From: Osedax fenrisi
Taxonomy: Eukaryota; Annelida; Polychaeta; Sabellida; Siboglinidae
Assembly: GCA_964019155.1 (NCBI GenBank)
Contig: OZ025240.1
Span: forward strand, 39,569,715 to 39,633,714
DNA: 64,000 nucleotides
Direction: 5' to 3'
Shown here piece by piece: positions 46,601-62,487 of the stretch. The translations under genes were made by a program, and so were the position numbers. Under the pieces are notes generated by a model, which ran no database searches, was not told where the DNA came from, and saw only the letters and a list, made by a program, of their open reading frames with translations. Each line of letters begins with the position of its first letter. Position 1 is the stretch's first letter.

Positions 46601-49600
46601 AGCACTACCCCAGCTATCATAACTACCACCACCAGCAGCACTACCCCAGCTATCATAACTACCACCACCAGCAGCACTACCCCAGCTATCATAACTACCA
46701 CCACAAGCAGCACTACCCCAGCTATCATAACTATCACCACCAGCAGCACTACCCCAGCTATCATAACTACCACCACAAGCAGCACTACCCCAGCTATCAT
46801 AACTACCACCACCAGCAGCACTACCCCAGCTATCATAACTACCACCACAAGCAGCACTACCCCAGCTATCATAACTACCACCACCAGCAGCACTACCTCA
46901 GCTATCATAACTACCACCACAAGCAGCACTACCCCAGCTATCATAACTACCACCAGCAGCAGCACTACCCCAGCTATCATAACTACCACCACCAGCAGCA
47001 CTACCCCAGCTATCATAACTACCACCACCACCAGCACTACCCCATCTATCATAACTACCACCAGCAGCACTACCCCAGCTATCATAACTACCACCACAAG
47101 CAGCACTACCCCAGCTATCATAACTACCACCACCACCAGCACTACCCCAGCTATCATAACTACCACCACAAGCAGCACTACCCCAGCTATCATAACTACC
47201 ACTACCAGCAGCACTACCCCAGCTATCATAACTACCACCACCAGCACTACCCCAGCTATCATAACTACCGCCACCAGCAGCACTACCCCAGCTATCATAA
47301 CTACCACCAGCAGCAGCACTACCCCAGCTATCATAACTACCACCACCAGCAGCACTACCCCAGCTATCATAACTACCACCACCACCAGCACTACCCCATC
47401 TATCATAACTACCACCACAAGCAGCACTACCCCAGCTATCATAACTACCACCACAAGCAGCACTACCCCAGCTATCATAACTACCACCACAAGCAGCACT
47501 ACCCCATCTATCATAACTACCACCAGCAGCACTACCCCAGCTATCATAACTACCACCACCAGCAGCACTACCCCAGCTATCATAACTATCACCACAAGCA
47601 GCACTACCCCAGCTATCATAACTACCACCACCAGCAGCACTACCCCAGCTATCATAACTACCACCACAAGCAGCAGCACTACCCCAGCTATCATAACTAC
47701 CACCACAAGCAGCACTACCCCAGCTATCATACCTACCACCAGCAGCACTACCCCAGCTATCATAACTACCACAAGCAGCACTACCCCAGCTATCATAACT
47801 ACCACCACAAGAAGCACTACCCCAGCTATCATAACTACCACCACCAGCACCAGCACTACCCCAGCTATCATAACTACCACCACAAGCAGCACTACCCCAG
47901 CTATCATAACTACCACCACTAGCAGCACTACCCCAGCTATCATAACTACCACCACCACCAGCACTACCCAGCTATCATAACTACCACCACCAGCAGCACT
48001 ACCCCAGCTATCATAACTACCACCACAAGCAGCACTACCCCAGCTATCATAACTACCACCACAAGCAGCACTACCCCAGCTATCATAACCACCACCAGCA
48101 GCACTACCCCAGTTATCATAACTACCACCAGCAGCACTACCCCAGCTATCATAACTACCACCACAAGCAGCAGCACTACCCCAGCTATCATAACTACCAC
48201 CACAAGCAGCACTACCCCAGCTATCATAACTACCACCACCAGCAGCAGCACTACCCCAGCTATCATAACTACCACCACCACCAGCACTACCCCAGCTATC
48301 ATAACTACCACCACCAGCAGCACTACCCCAGCTATCATAACTACCACCACCAGCAGCACTACCCCAGCTATCATAACTACCACCACAAGCAGCACTACCC
48401 CAGCTATCATAACTACCACCACCAGCAGCACTACCCCAGCTATCATAACTACCACCACCAGCAGCAGCACTACCCCAGCTATCATAACTACCACCACAAG
48501 CAGCACTACCCCAGCTATCATAACTACCACCACCAGCAGCACTACCCCAGCTATCATAACTACCACCACCAGCAGCACTACCCCAGCTATCATAACTACC
48601 ACAAGCAGCACTAACCCAGCTATCATAACTACCACCACAAGCAGCAGCACTACCCCAGCTATCATAACTACCACCAGCAGCACTACCCCAGCTATCATAA
48701 CTACCACAAGCAGCACTACCCCAGCTATCATAACTACCACCACCAGCAGCACTACCCCAGCTATCATAACTACCACAAGCAGCACTACCCCAGCTATCAT
48801 AACTACCACCAGCAGCAGCACTACCCCAGCTATCATAACTACCACAAGCAGCACTACCCCAGCTATCATAACTACCACCACCAGCAGCACTACCCCAGCT
48901 ATCATAACTACCACCAGCAGCACTACCCCAGCTATCATAACTACCACCACCAGCACTACCCCAGCTATCATAACTACCACCACCAGCAGCACTACCCCAG
49001 CTATCATAACTACCACCAGCAGCAGCACTACCCCAGCTATCATAACTACCACCACCAGCAGCACTACCCCAGCTATCATAACTACCACCACCACCAGCAC
49101 TACCCCATCTATCATAACTACCACCACAAGCAGCACTACCCCAGCTATCATAACTACCACCACAAGCAGCACTACCCCAGCTATCATAACTACCACCACC
49201 ACCAGCACTACCCCAGCTATCATAACTACTACCAGCAGCAGCACTACCCCAGCTATCATAACTACCACCACAAGCAGCACTACCCCAGCTATCATACCTA
49301 CCACCAGCAGCACTACCCCAGCTATCATAACTACCACAAGCAGCACTACCCCAGCTATCATAACTACCACCACAAGCAGCACTACCCCAGCTATCATAAC
49401 TACCACCACCAGCACCAGCACTACCCCAGCTATCATAACTACCACCACAAGCAGCACTACCCCAGCTATCATAACTACCACCACCAGCAGCACTACCCCA
49501 GCTATCATAACTACCACCACAAGCAGCACTACCCCAGCTATCATAACCACCACCAGCAGCACTACCCCAGCTATCATAACTACCACCACAAGCAGCAGCA

Positions 49601-49705
49601 CTACCCCAGCTATCATAACTACCACCACAAGCAGCACTACCCCAGCTATCATAACTACCACCACCAGCAGCACTACCCCAGCTATCATAACTACCACAAG
49701 CAGCA

Positions 49706-52700
49706 CTAACCCAGCTATCATAACTACCACCACAAGCAGCAGCACTACCCCAGCTATCATAACTACCACCAGCAGCACTACCCCAGCTATCATAACTACC
49801 ACAAGCAGCACTACCCCAGCTATCATAACTACCACCACCAGCAGCACTACCCCAGCTATCATAACTACCACAAGCAGCACTACCCCAGCTATCATAACTA
49901 CCACCAGCAGCAGCACTACCCCAGCTATCATAACTACCACAAGCAGCACTACCCCAGCTATCATAACTACCACCACCAGCAGCACTACCCCAGCTATCAT
50001 AACTACCACCAGCAGCACTACCCCAGCTATCATAACTACCACCAGCAGCAGCACTACCCCAGCTATCATAACTACCACCACAAGCAGCACTACCCCAGCT
50101 ATCATAACTACCACCACCACCAGCACTACCCCAGCTATCATAACTACCACCACAAGCAGCACTACCCCAGCTATCATAACTACCACCACCACCAGCACTA
50201 CCCCAGCTATCATAACTACCACCACAAGCAGCACTACCCCAGCTATCATAACTACCACCACCAGCAGCACTACCCCAGCTATCATAACTACCACCACCAG
50301 CACTACCCCAGCTATCATAACTACCACCACAAGCAGCAGCACTACCCCAGCTATCATAACTACCACCAGCAGCACTACCCCAGCTATCATAACTACCATC
50401 ACCACCAGCACTACCCCAGCTATCATAACTACCACCACCACAAGCAGCACTACCCCAGCTATCATAACTACCACCACCAGCAGCACTACCCCAGCTATCA
50501 TAACTACCACCACCAGCAGCACTACCCAGCTATCATAACTACCACCACCAGCACCAGCACTACCCCAGCTATCATAAATACCACCACAAGCAGCACTACC
50601 CCAGCTATCATAACTACCACCACAAGCAGCACTACCCCAGCTATCATAACTACCACCACCAGCAGCACTACCCAGCTATCATAACTACCACCACCAGCAC
50701 CAGCACTACCCCAGCTATCATAACTACCACCACCAGCAGCACTACCCCAGCTATCATAACTACCACCACCAGCAGCACTACCCAGCTATCATAACTACCA
50801 CCACCAGCACCAGCACTACCCCAGCTATCATAACTACCACCACAAGCAGCACTACCCCAGCTATCATAACTACCACCACAAGCAGCACTACCCCAGCTAT
50901 CATAACTACCACCACCACCAGCACTACCCCAGCTATCATAACTACTACCAGCAGCAGCACTACCCCAGCTATCATAACTACCACAAGCAGCACTACCCCA
51001 GCTATCATAACTACCACCACAAGCAGCACTACCCCAGCTATCATTATCACCAGCAGCACTACCCCAGCTATCATAACTACCACCACAAGCAGCACTACCC
51101 CAGCTATCATAACTACCACCACCACCAGCACTACCCCAGCTATCATAACTACCACCACCAGCAGCACTACCCCAGCTATCATAACTACCACCACCACCAG
51201 CACTACCCCAGCTATCATAACTACCACCAGCAGCAGCACTACCCCAGCTATCATAACTACCACCACCAGCAGCACTACCCCAGCTATCATAACTACCACC
51301 ACCAGCAGCACTACCCCAGCTATCATAACTACCACAAGCAGCACTAACCCAGCTATCATAACTACCACCACAAGCAGCAGCACTACCCCAGCTATCATAA
51401 CTACCACCAGCAGCACTACCCCAGCTATCATAACTACCACAAGCAGCACTACCCCAGCTATCATAACTACCACCACCAGCAGCACTACCCCAGCTATCAT
51501 AACTACCACAAGCAGCACTACCCCAGCTATCATAACTACCACCAGCAGCAGCACTACCCCAGCTATCATAACTACCACCACCACCAGCACTACCCCAGCT
51601 ATCATAACTACTACCAGCAGCAGCACTACCCCAGCTATCATAACTACCACCACCACCAGCACTACCCCAGCTATCATAACTACCACCACCACCAGCACTA
51701 CCCCAGCTATCATAACTACTACCAGCAGCAGCACTACCCCAGCTATCATAACTACCACCACCAGCAGCACTACCCCAGCTATCATAACTACCACCACCAG
51801 CAGCACTACCCAGCTATCATAACTACCACCACCAGCACCAGCACTACCCCAGCTATTATAACTACCACCACAAGCAGCACTACCCCAGCTATCATAACTA
51901 CCACCACCAGCAGCACTACCCCAGCTATCATTACTACCACCACAAGCAGCACTACCCCAGCTATCATAACTACCACCACCAGCAGCACTACCCCAGCTAT
52001 CATAACTACCACCACCAGCACTACCCCAGCTATCATAACTACCACCACAAGCAGCAGCACTACCCCAGCTATCATAACTACCACCAGCAGCACTACCCCA
52101 GCTATCATAACTACCATCACCACCAGCACTACCCCAGCTATCATAACTACCACCACCACAAGCAGCACTACCCCAGCTATCATAACTACCACCACCAGCA
52201 GCACTACCCCAGCTATCATAACTACCACCACCAGCAGCACTACCCAGCTATCATAACTACCACCACCAGCACCAGCACTACCCCAGCTATCATAACTACC
52301 ACCACAAGCAGCACTACCCCAGCTATCATAACTACCACCACAAGCAGCACTACCCCAGCTATCATAACTACCACCACCAGCAGCACTACCCAGCTATCAT
52401 AACTACCACCACCAGCACCAGCACTACCCCAGCTATCATAACTACCACCACCACAAGCAGCACTACCCCAGCTATCATAACTACCACCACCAGCAGCACT
52501 ACCCCAGCTATCATAACTACCACCACCAGCAGCACTACCCAGCTATCATAACTACCACCACCAGCACCAGCACTACCCCAGCTATCATAACTACCACCAC
52601 AAGCAGCACTACCCCAGCTATCATAACTACCACCACAAGCAGCACTACCCCAGCTATCATAACTACCACCACCACCAGCACTACCCCAGCTATCATAACT

Positions 52701-55592
52701 ACTACCAGCAGCAGCACTACCCCAGCTATCATAACTACCACAAGCAGCACTACCCCAGCTATCATAACTACCACCACAAGCAGCACTACCCCAGCTATCA
52801 TTATCACCAGCAGCACTACCCCAGCTATCATAACTACCACCACAAGCAGCACTACCCCAGCTATCATAACTACCACCACCACCAGCACTACCCCAGCTAT
52901 CATAACTACCACCACCAGCAGCACTACCCCAGCTATCATAACTACCACCACCACCAGCACTACCCCAGCTATCATAACTACCACCAGCAGCAGCACTACC
53001 CCAGCTATCATAACTACCACCACCAGCAGCACTACCCCAGCTATCATAACTACCACCACCAGCAGCACTACCCCAGCTATCATAACTACCACAAGCAGCA
53101 CTAACCCAGCTATCATAACTACCACCACAAGCAGCAGCACTACCCCAGCTATCATAACTACCACCAGCAGCACTACCCCAGCTATCATAACTACCACAAG
53201 CAGCACTACCCCAGCTATCATAACTACCACCACCAGCAGCACTACCCCAGCTATCATAACTACCACAAGCAGCACTACCCCAGCTATCATAACTACCACC
53301 AGCAGCAGCACTACCCCAGCTATCATAACTACCACCACCACCAGCACTACCCCAGCTATCATAACTACTACCAGCAGCAGCACTACCCCAGCTATCATAA
53401 CTACCACCACCACCAGCACTACCCCAGCTATCATAACTACCACCACCACCAGCACTACCCCAGCTATCATAACTACTACCAGCAGCAGCACTACCCCAGC
53501 TATCATAACTACCACAAGCAGCAGCACTACCCCAGCTATCATAACTACCACAAGCAGCACTACCCCAGCTATCATAACTACCACCACCAGCAGCACTACC
53601 CCAGCTATCATAACTACCACCAGCAGCACTACCCCAGCTATCATAACTACCACCAGCAGCAGCACTACCCCAGCTATCATAACTACCACCACAAGCAGCA
53701 CTACCCCAGCTATCATAACTACCACCACCACCAGCACTACCCCAGCTATCATAACTACCACCACCACCAGCACTACCCCAGCTATCATAACTACCACCAC
53801 CACCAGCACTACCCCAGCTATCATAACTATCACCACAAGCAGCACTACCCCAGCTATCATAACTACCACCACAAGCAGCACTACCCCAGCTATCATTATC
53901 ACCAGCAGCACTACCCCAGCTATCATAACTACCACCACAAGCAGCACTACCCCAGCTATCATAACTACCACCACCACCAGCACTACCCCAGCTATCATAA
54001 CTACCACCACCAGCAGCACTACCCCAGCTATCATAACTACCACCACCACCAGCACTACCCCATCTATCATAACTACCACCAGCAGCAGCACTACCCCAGC
54101 TATCATAACTACCACCACCAGCACCAGCACTACCCCAGCTATCATAACTACCACCACCAGCAGCAGCACTACCCCAGCTATCATAACTACCACCACCAGC
54201 AGCACTACCCCAGCTATCATAACTATCACCACCACCAGCACTACCCCAGCTATCATAACTACCACAAGCAGCACTACCCCAGCTATCATAACTACCACCA
54301 GCAGCACTACCCCAGCTATCATAACTACCACAAGCAGCACTACCCCAGCTATCATAACTACCACCACCAGCAGCACTACCCCAGCTATCATAACTACCAC
54401 CAGCAGCACTACCCCAGTTATCATAACTACCACCACAAGCAGCAGCACTACCCCAGCTATCATAACTACCACCACCAGCACCAGCACTACCCCAGCTATC
54501 ATAACTACCACCACCACAAGCAGCACTACCCCAGCTATCATAACTACCACCACCAGCAGCACTACCCCAGCTATCATAACTACCACCACCAGCAGCACTA
54601 CCCAGCTATCATAACTACCACCACCAGCACCAGCACTACCCCAGCTATCATAACTACCACCACAAGCAGCACTACCCCAGCTATCATAACTACCACCACA
54701 AGCAGCACTACCCCAGCTATCATAACTACCACCACCACCAGCACTACCCCAGCTATCATAACTACTACCAGCAGCAGCACTACCCCAGCTATCATAACTA
54801 CCACAAGCAGCACTACCCCAGCTATCATAACTACCACCACAAGCAGCACTACCCCAGCTATCATTATCACCAGCAGCACTACCCCAGCTATCATAACTAC
54901 CACCACAAGCAGCACTACCCCAGCTATCATAACTACCACCACCACCAGCACTACCCCAGCTATCATAACTACCACCACCAGCAGCACTACCCCAGCTATC
55001 ATAACTACCACCACCACCAGCACTACCCCAGCTATCATAACTACCACCAGCAGCAGCACTACCCCAGCTATCATAACTACCACCACCAGCAGCACTACCC
55101 CAGCTATCATAACTACCACCACCAGCAGCACTACCCCAGCTATCATAACTACCACAAGCAGCACTAACCCAGCTATCATAACTACCACCACAAGCAGCAG
55201 CACTACCCCAGCTATCATAACTACCACCAGCAGCACTACCCCAGCTATCATAACTACCACAAGCAGCAGCACTACCCCAGCTATCATAACTACCACCACA
55301 AGCAGCACTACCCCAGCTATCATAACTACCACCACCAGCAGCACTACCCCAGCTATCATAACTACCACCACAAGCAGCACTACCCCAGCTATCATAACCA
55401 CCACCAGCAGCACTACCCCAGCTATCATAACTACCACCACAAGCAGCAGCACTACCCCAGCTATCATAACTACCACCACAAGCAGCACTACCCCAGCTAT
55501 CATAACTACCACCACCAGCAGCACTACCCCAGCTATCATAACTACCACCACCAGCAGCACTACCCCAGCTATCATAACTACCACAAGCAGCA
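49706..55592. repeat. Higher-order repeat, 5,887-bp unit, copy 1
   Basis: Markers in this interval recur exactly 5,887 bp downstream: CTAACCC at 49706, 51344, 53101 and 55164; ATAAATA at 50574; single-C deletions at 50781 and 51809; TTATCACC at 51044, 52801, 53896 and 54864. The left limit is near 49.4-49.7 kb, where a 36-bp difference and then loss of order appear. Confidence 0.9.
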
Positions 55593-58500
55593 CTAACCCA
55601 GCTATCATAACTACCACCACAAGCAGCAGCACTACCCCAGCTATCATAACTACCACCAGCAGCACTACCCCAGCTATCATAACTACCACAAGCAGCACTA
55701 CCCCAGCTATCATAACTACCACCACCAGCAGCACTACCCCAGCTATCATAACTACCACAAGCAGCACTACCCCAGCTATCATAACTACCACCAGCAGCAG
55801 CACTACCCCAGCTATCATAACTACCACAAGCAGCACTACCCCAGCTATCATAACTACCACCACCAGCAGCACTACCCCAGCTATCATAACTACCACCAGC
55901 AGCACTACCCCAGCTATCATAACTACCACCAGCAGCAGCACTACCCCAGCTATCATAACTACCACCACAAGCAGCACTACCCCAGCTATCATAACTACCA
56001 CCACCACCAGCACTACCCCAGCTATCATAACTACCACCACAAGCAGCACTACCCCAGCTATCATAACTACCACCACCACCAGCACTACCCCAGCTATCAT
56101 AACTACCACCACAAGCAGCACTACCCCAGCTATCATAACTACCACCACCAGCAGCACTACCCCAGCTATCATAACTACCACCACCAGCACTACCCCAGCT
56201 ATCATAACTACCACCACAAGCAGCAGCACTACCCCAGCTATCATAACTACCACCAGCAGCACTACCCCAGCTATCATAACTACCATCACCACCAGCACTA
56301 CCCCAGCTATCATAACTACCACCACCACAAGCAGCACTACCCCAGCTATCATAACTACCACCACCAGCAGCACTACCCCAGCTATCATAACTACCACCAC
56401 CAGCAGCACTACCCAGCTATCATAACTACCACCACCAGCACCAGCACTACCCCAGCTATCATAAATACCACCACAAGCAGCACTACCCCAGCTATCATAA
56501 CTACCACCACAAGCAGCACTACCCCAGCTATCATAACTACCACCACCAGCAGCACTACCCAGCTATCATAACTACCACCACCAGCACCAGCACTACCCCA
56601 GCTATCATAACTACCACCACCAGCAGCACTACCCCAGCTATCATAACTACCACCACCAGCAGCACTACCCAGCTATCATAACTACCACCACCAGCACCAG
56701 CACTACCCCAGCTATCATAACTACCACCACAAGCAGCACTACCCCAGCTATCATAACTACCACCACAAGCAGCACTACCCCAGCTATCATAACTACCACC
56801 ACCACCAGCACTACCCCAGCTATCATAACTACTACCAGCAGCAGCACTACCCCAGCTATCATAACTACCACAAGCAGCACTACCCCAGCTATCATAACTA
56901 CCACCACAAGCAGCACTACCCCAGCTATCATTATCACCAGCAGCACTACCCCAGCTATCATAACTACCACCACAAGCAGCACTACCCCAGCTATCATAAC
57001 TACCACCACCACCAGCACTACCCCAGCTATCATAACTACCACCACCTGCAGCACTACCCCAGCTATCATAACTACCACCACCACCAGCACTACCCCAGCT
57101 ATCATAACTACCACCAGCAGCAGCACTACCCCAGCTATCATAACTACCACCACCAGCAGCACTACCCCAGCTATCATAACTACCACCACCAGCAGCACTA
57201 CCCCAGCTATCATAACTACCACAAGCAGCACTAACCCAGCTATCATAACTACCACCACAAGCAGCAGCACTACCCCAGCTATCATAACTACCACCAGCAG
57301 CACTACCCCAGCTATCATAACTACCACAAGCAGCACTACCCCAGCTATCATAACTACCACCACCAGCAGCACTACCCCAGCTATCATAACTACCACAAGC
57401 AGCACTACCCCAGCTATCATAACTACCACCAGCAGCAGCACTACCCCAGCTATCATAACTACCACCACCACCAGCACTACCCCAGCTATCATAACTACTA
57501 CCAGCAGCAGCACTACCCCAGCTATCATAACTACCACCACCACCAGCACTACCCCAGCTATCATAACTACCACCACCACCAGCACTACCCCAGCTATCAT
57601 AACTACTACCAGCAGCAGCACTACCCCAGCTATCATAACTACCACCACCAGCAGCACTACCCCAGCTATCATAACTACCACCACCAGCAGCACTACCCAG
57701 CTATCATAACTACCACCACCAGCACCAGCACTACCCCAGCTATTATAACTACCACCACAAGCAGCACTACCCCAGCTATCATAACTACCACCACCAGCAG
57801 CACTACCCCAGCTATCATTACTACCACCACAAGCAGCACTACCCCAGCTATCATAACTACCACCACCAGCAGCACTACCCCAGCTATCATAACTACCACC
57901 ACCAGCACTACCCCAGCTATCATAACTACCACCACAAGCAGCAGCACTACCCCAGCTATCATAACTACCACCAGCAGCACTACCCCAGCTATCATAACTA
58001 CCATCACCACCAGCACTACCCCAGCTATCATAACTACCACCACCACAAGCAGCACTACCCCAGCTATCATAACTACCACCACCAGCAGCACTACCCCAGC
58101 TATCATAACTACCACCACCAGCAGCACTACCCAGCTATCATAACTACCACCACCAGCACCAGCACTACCCCAGCTATCATAACTACCACCACAAGCAGCA
58201 CTACCCCAGCTATCATAACTACCACCACAAGCAGCACTACCCCAGCTATCATAACTACCACCACCAGCAGCACTACCCAGCTATCATAACTACCACCACC
58301 AGCACCAGCACTACCCCAGCTATCATAACTACCACCACCACAAGCAGCACTACCCCAGCTATCATAACTACCACCACCAGCAGCACTACCCCAGCTATCA
58401 TAACTACCACCACCAGCAGCACTACCCAGCTATCATAACTACCACCACCAGCACCAGCACTACCCCAGCTATCATAACTACCACCACAAGCAGCACTACC

Positions 58501-61051
58501 CCAGCTATCATAACTACCACCACAAGCAGCACTACCCCAGCTATCATAACTACCACCACCACCAGCACTACCCCAGCTATCATAACTACTACCAGCAGCA
58601 GCACTACCCCAGCTATCATAACTACCACAAGCAGCACTACCCCAGCTATCATAACTACCACCACAAGCAGCACTACCCCAGCTATCATTATCACCAGCAG
58701 CACTACCCCAGCTATCATAACTACCACCACAAGCAGCACTACCCCAGCTATCATAACTACCACCACCACCAGCACTACCCCAGCTATCATAACTACCACC
58801 ACCAGCAGCACTACCCCAGCTATCATAACTACCACCACCACCAGCACTACCCCAGCTATCATAACTACCACCAGCAGCAGCACTACCCCAGCTATCATAA
58901 CTACCACCACCAGCAGCACTACCCCAGCTATCATAACTACCACCACCAGCAGCACTACCCCAGCTATCATAACTACCACAAGCAGCACTAACCCAGCTAT
59001 CATAACTACCACCACAAGCAGCAGCACTACCCCAGCTATCATAACTACCACCAGCAGCACTACCCCAGCTATCATAACTACCACAAGCAGCACTACCCCA
59101 GCTATCATAACTACCACCACCAGCAGCACTACCCCAGCTATCATAACTACCACAAGCAGCACTACCCCAGCTATCATAACTACCACCAGCAGCAGCACTA
59201 CCCCAGCTATCATAACTACCACCACCACCAGCACTACCCCAGCTATCATAACTACTACCAGCAGCAGCACTACCCCAGCTATCATAACTACCACCACCAC
59301 CAGCACTACCCCAGCTATCATAACTACCACCACCACCAGCACTACCCCAGCTATCATAACTACTACCAGCAGCAGCACTACCCCAGCTATCATAACTACC
59401 ACAAGCAGCAGCACTACCCCAGCTATCATAACTACCACAAGCAGCACTACCCCAGCTATCATAACTACCACCACCAGCAGCACTACCCCAGCTATCATAA
59501 CTACCACCAGCAGCACTACCCCAGCTATCATAACTACCACCAGCAGCAGCACTACCCCAGCTATCATAACTACCACCACAAGCAGCACTACCCCAGCTAT
59601 CATAACTACCACCACCACCAGCACTACCCCAGCTATCATAACTACCACCACCACCAGCACTACCCCAGCTATCATAACTACCACCACCACCAGCACTACC
59701 CCAGCTATCATAACTATCACCACAAGCAGCACTACCCCAGCTATCATAACTACCACCACAAGCAGCACTACCCCAGCTATCATTATCACCAGCAGCACTA
59801 CCCCAGCTATCATAACTACCACCACAAGCAGCACTACCCCAGCTATCATAACTACCACCACCACCAGCACTACCCCAGCTATCATAACTACCACCACCAG
59901 CAGCACTACCCCAGCTATCATAACTACCACCACCACCAGCACTACCCCATCTATCATAACTACCACCAGCAGCAGCACTACCCCAGCTATCATAACTACC
60001 ACCACCAGCACCAGCACTACCCCAGCTATCATAACTACCACCACCAGCAGCAGCACTACCCCAGCTATCATAACTACCACCACCAGCAGCACTACCCCAG
60101 CTATCATAACTATCACCACCACCAGCACTACCCCAGCTATCATAACTACCACAAGCAGCACTACCCCAGCTATCATAACTACCACCAGCAGCACTACCCC
60201 AGCTATCATAACTACCACAAGCAGCACTACCCCAGCTATCATAACTACCACCACCAGCAGCACTACCCCAGCTATCATAACTACCACCAGCAGCACTACC
60301 CCAGTTATCATAACTACCACCACAAGCAGCAGCACTACCCCAGCTATCATAACTACCACCACCAGCACCAGCACTACCCCAGCTATCATAACTACCACCA
60401 CCACAAGCAGCACTACCCCAGCTATCATAACTACCACCACCAGCAGCACTACCCCAGCTATCATAACTACCACCACCAGCAGCACTACCCAGCTATCATA
60501 ACTACCACCACCAGCACCAGCACTACCCCAGCTATCATAACTACCACCACAAGCAGCACTACCCCAGCTATCATAACTACCACCACAAGCAGCACTACCC
60601 CAGCTATCATAACTACCACCACCACCAGCACTACCCCAGCTATCATAACTACTACCAGCAGCAGCACTACCCCAGCTATCATAACTACCACAAGCAGCAC
60701 TACCCCAGCTATCATAACTACCACCACAAGCAGCACTACCCCAGCTATCATTATCACCAGCAGCACTACCCCAGCTATCATAACTACCACCACAAGCAGC
60801 ACTACCCCAGCTATCATAACTACCACCACCACCAGCACTACCCCAGCTATCATAACTACCACCACCAGCAGCACTACCCCAGCTATCATAACTACCACCA
60901 CCACCAGCACTACCCCAGCTATCATAACTACCACCAGCAGCAGCACTACCCCAGCTATCATAACTACCACCACCAGCAGCACTACCCCAGCTATCATAAC
61001 TACCACCACCAGCAGCACTACCCCAGCTATCATAACTACCACAAGCAGCAC
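55593..61051. repeat. Higher-order repeat, 5,887-bp unit, copy 2
   Basis: Matches copy 1 at the same marker order (CTAACCC 55593, 57231, 58988, 61051; ATAAATA 56461; TTATCACC 56931, 58688, 59783, 60751). Conceptual translations of matching intervals look identical by eye except for one A-to-T change at 57047, so the duplication is recent. Homology stops soon after 61051. Confidence 0.9.
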
Positions 61052-62487
61052 TAACCCAGCTATCATAACTACCACCACAAGCAGCAGCACTACCCCAGCT
61101 ATCATAACTACCACCAGCAGCACTACCCCAGCTATCATAACTACCACAAGCAGCACTACCCCAGCTATCATAACTACCACCACCAGCAGCACTACCCCAG
61201 CTATCATAACTACCACAAGCAGCACTACCCCAGCTATCATAACTACCACCAGCAGCAGCACTACCCCAGCTATCATAACTACCACCACCACCAGCACTAC
61301 CCCAGCTATCATAACTACTACCAGCAGCAGCACTACCCCAGCTATCATAACTACCACCACCACCAGCACTACCCCAGCTATCATAACTACCACCACCACC
61401 AGCACTACCCCAGCTATCATAACTACTACCAGCAGCAGCACTACCCCAGCTATCATAACTACCACAAGCAGCAGCACTACCCCAGCTATCATAACTACCA
61501 CAAGCAGCACTACCCCAGCTATCATAACTACCACCACAAGCAGCACTACCCCAGCTATCATAACTACCACCACAAGCAGCACTACCCCAGCTATCATAAC
61601 TACCACCACCACCAGCACTACCCCAGCTATCATAACTACTACCAGCAGCAGCACTACCCCAGCTATCATAACTACCACAAGCAGCACTACCCCAGCTATC
61701 ATAACTACCACCACAAGCAGCACTACCCCAGCTATCATTATCACCAGCAGCACTACCCCAGCTATCATAACTACCACCACAAGCAGCACTACCCCAGCTA
61801 TCATAACTACCACCACCACCAGCACTACCCCAGCTATCATAACTACCACCACCAGCAGCACTACCCCAGCTATCATAACTACCACCACCACCAGCACTAC
61901 CCCAGCTATCATAACTACCACCAGCAGCAGCACTACCCCAGCTATCATAACTACCACCACCAGCAGCACTACCCCAGCTATCATAACTACCACCACCAGC
62001 AGCACTACCCCAGCTATCATAACTACCACAAGCAGCACTAACCCAGCTATCATAACTACCACCACAAGCAGCAGCACTACCCCAGCTATCATAACTACCA
62101 CCAGCAGCACTACCCCAGCTATCATAACTACCACAAGCAGCACTACCCCAGCTATCATAACTACCACCACCAGCAGCACTACCCCAGCTATCATAACTAC
62201 CACAAGCAGCACTACCCCAGCTATCATAACTACCACCAGCAGCAGCACTACCCCAGCTATCATAACTACCACCACCACCAGCACTACCCCAGCTATCATA
62301 ACTACTACCAGCAGCAGCACTACCCCAGCTATCATAACTACCACCACCACCAGCACTACCCCAGCTATCATAACTACCACCACCACCAGCACTACCCCAG
62401 CTATCATAACTACTACCAGCAGCAGCACTACCCCAGCTATCATAACTACCACAAGCAGCAGCACTACCCCAGCTATCATAACTACCA
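60514..62487. repeat. 987-bp tandem duplication at the end of the higher-order repeat
   Basis: ACTACTACCAGCAGCA at 60648/61635, TTATCACC at 60751/61738 and CTAACCC at 61051/62038 are all offset by 987 bp. Confidence 0.8.
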
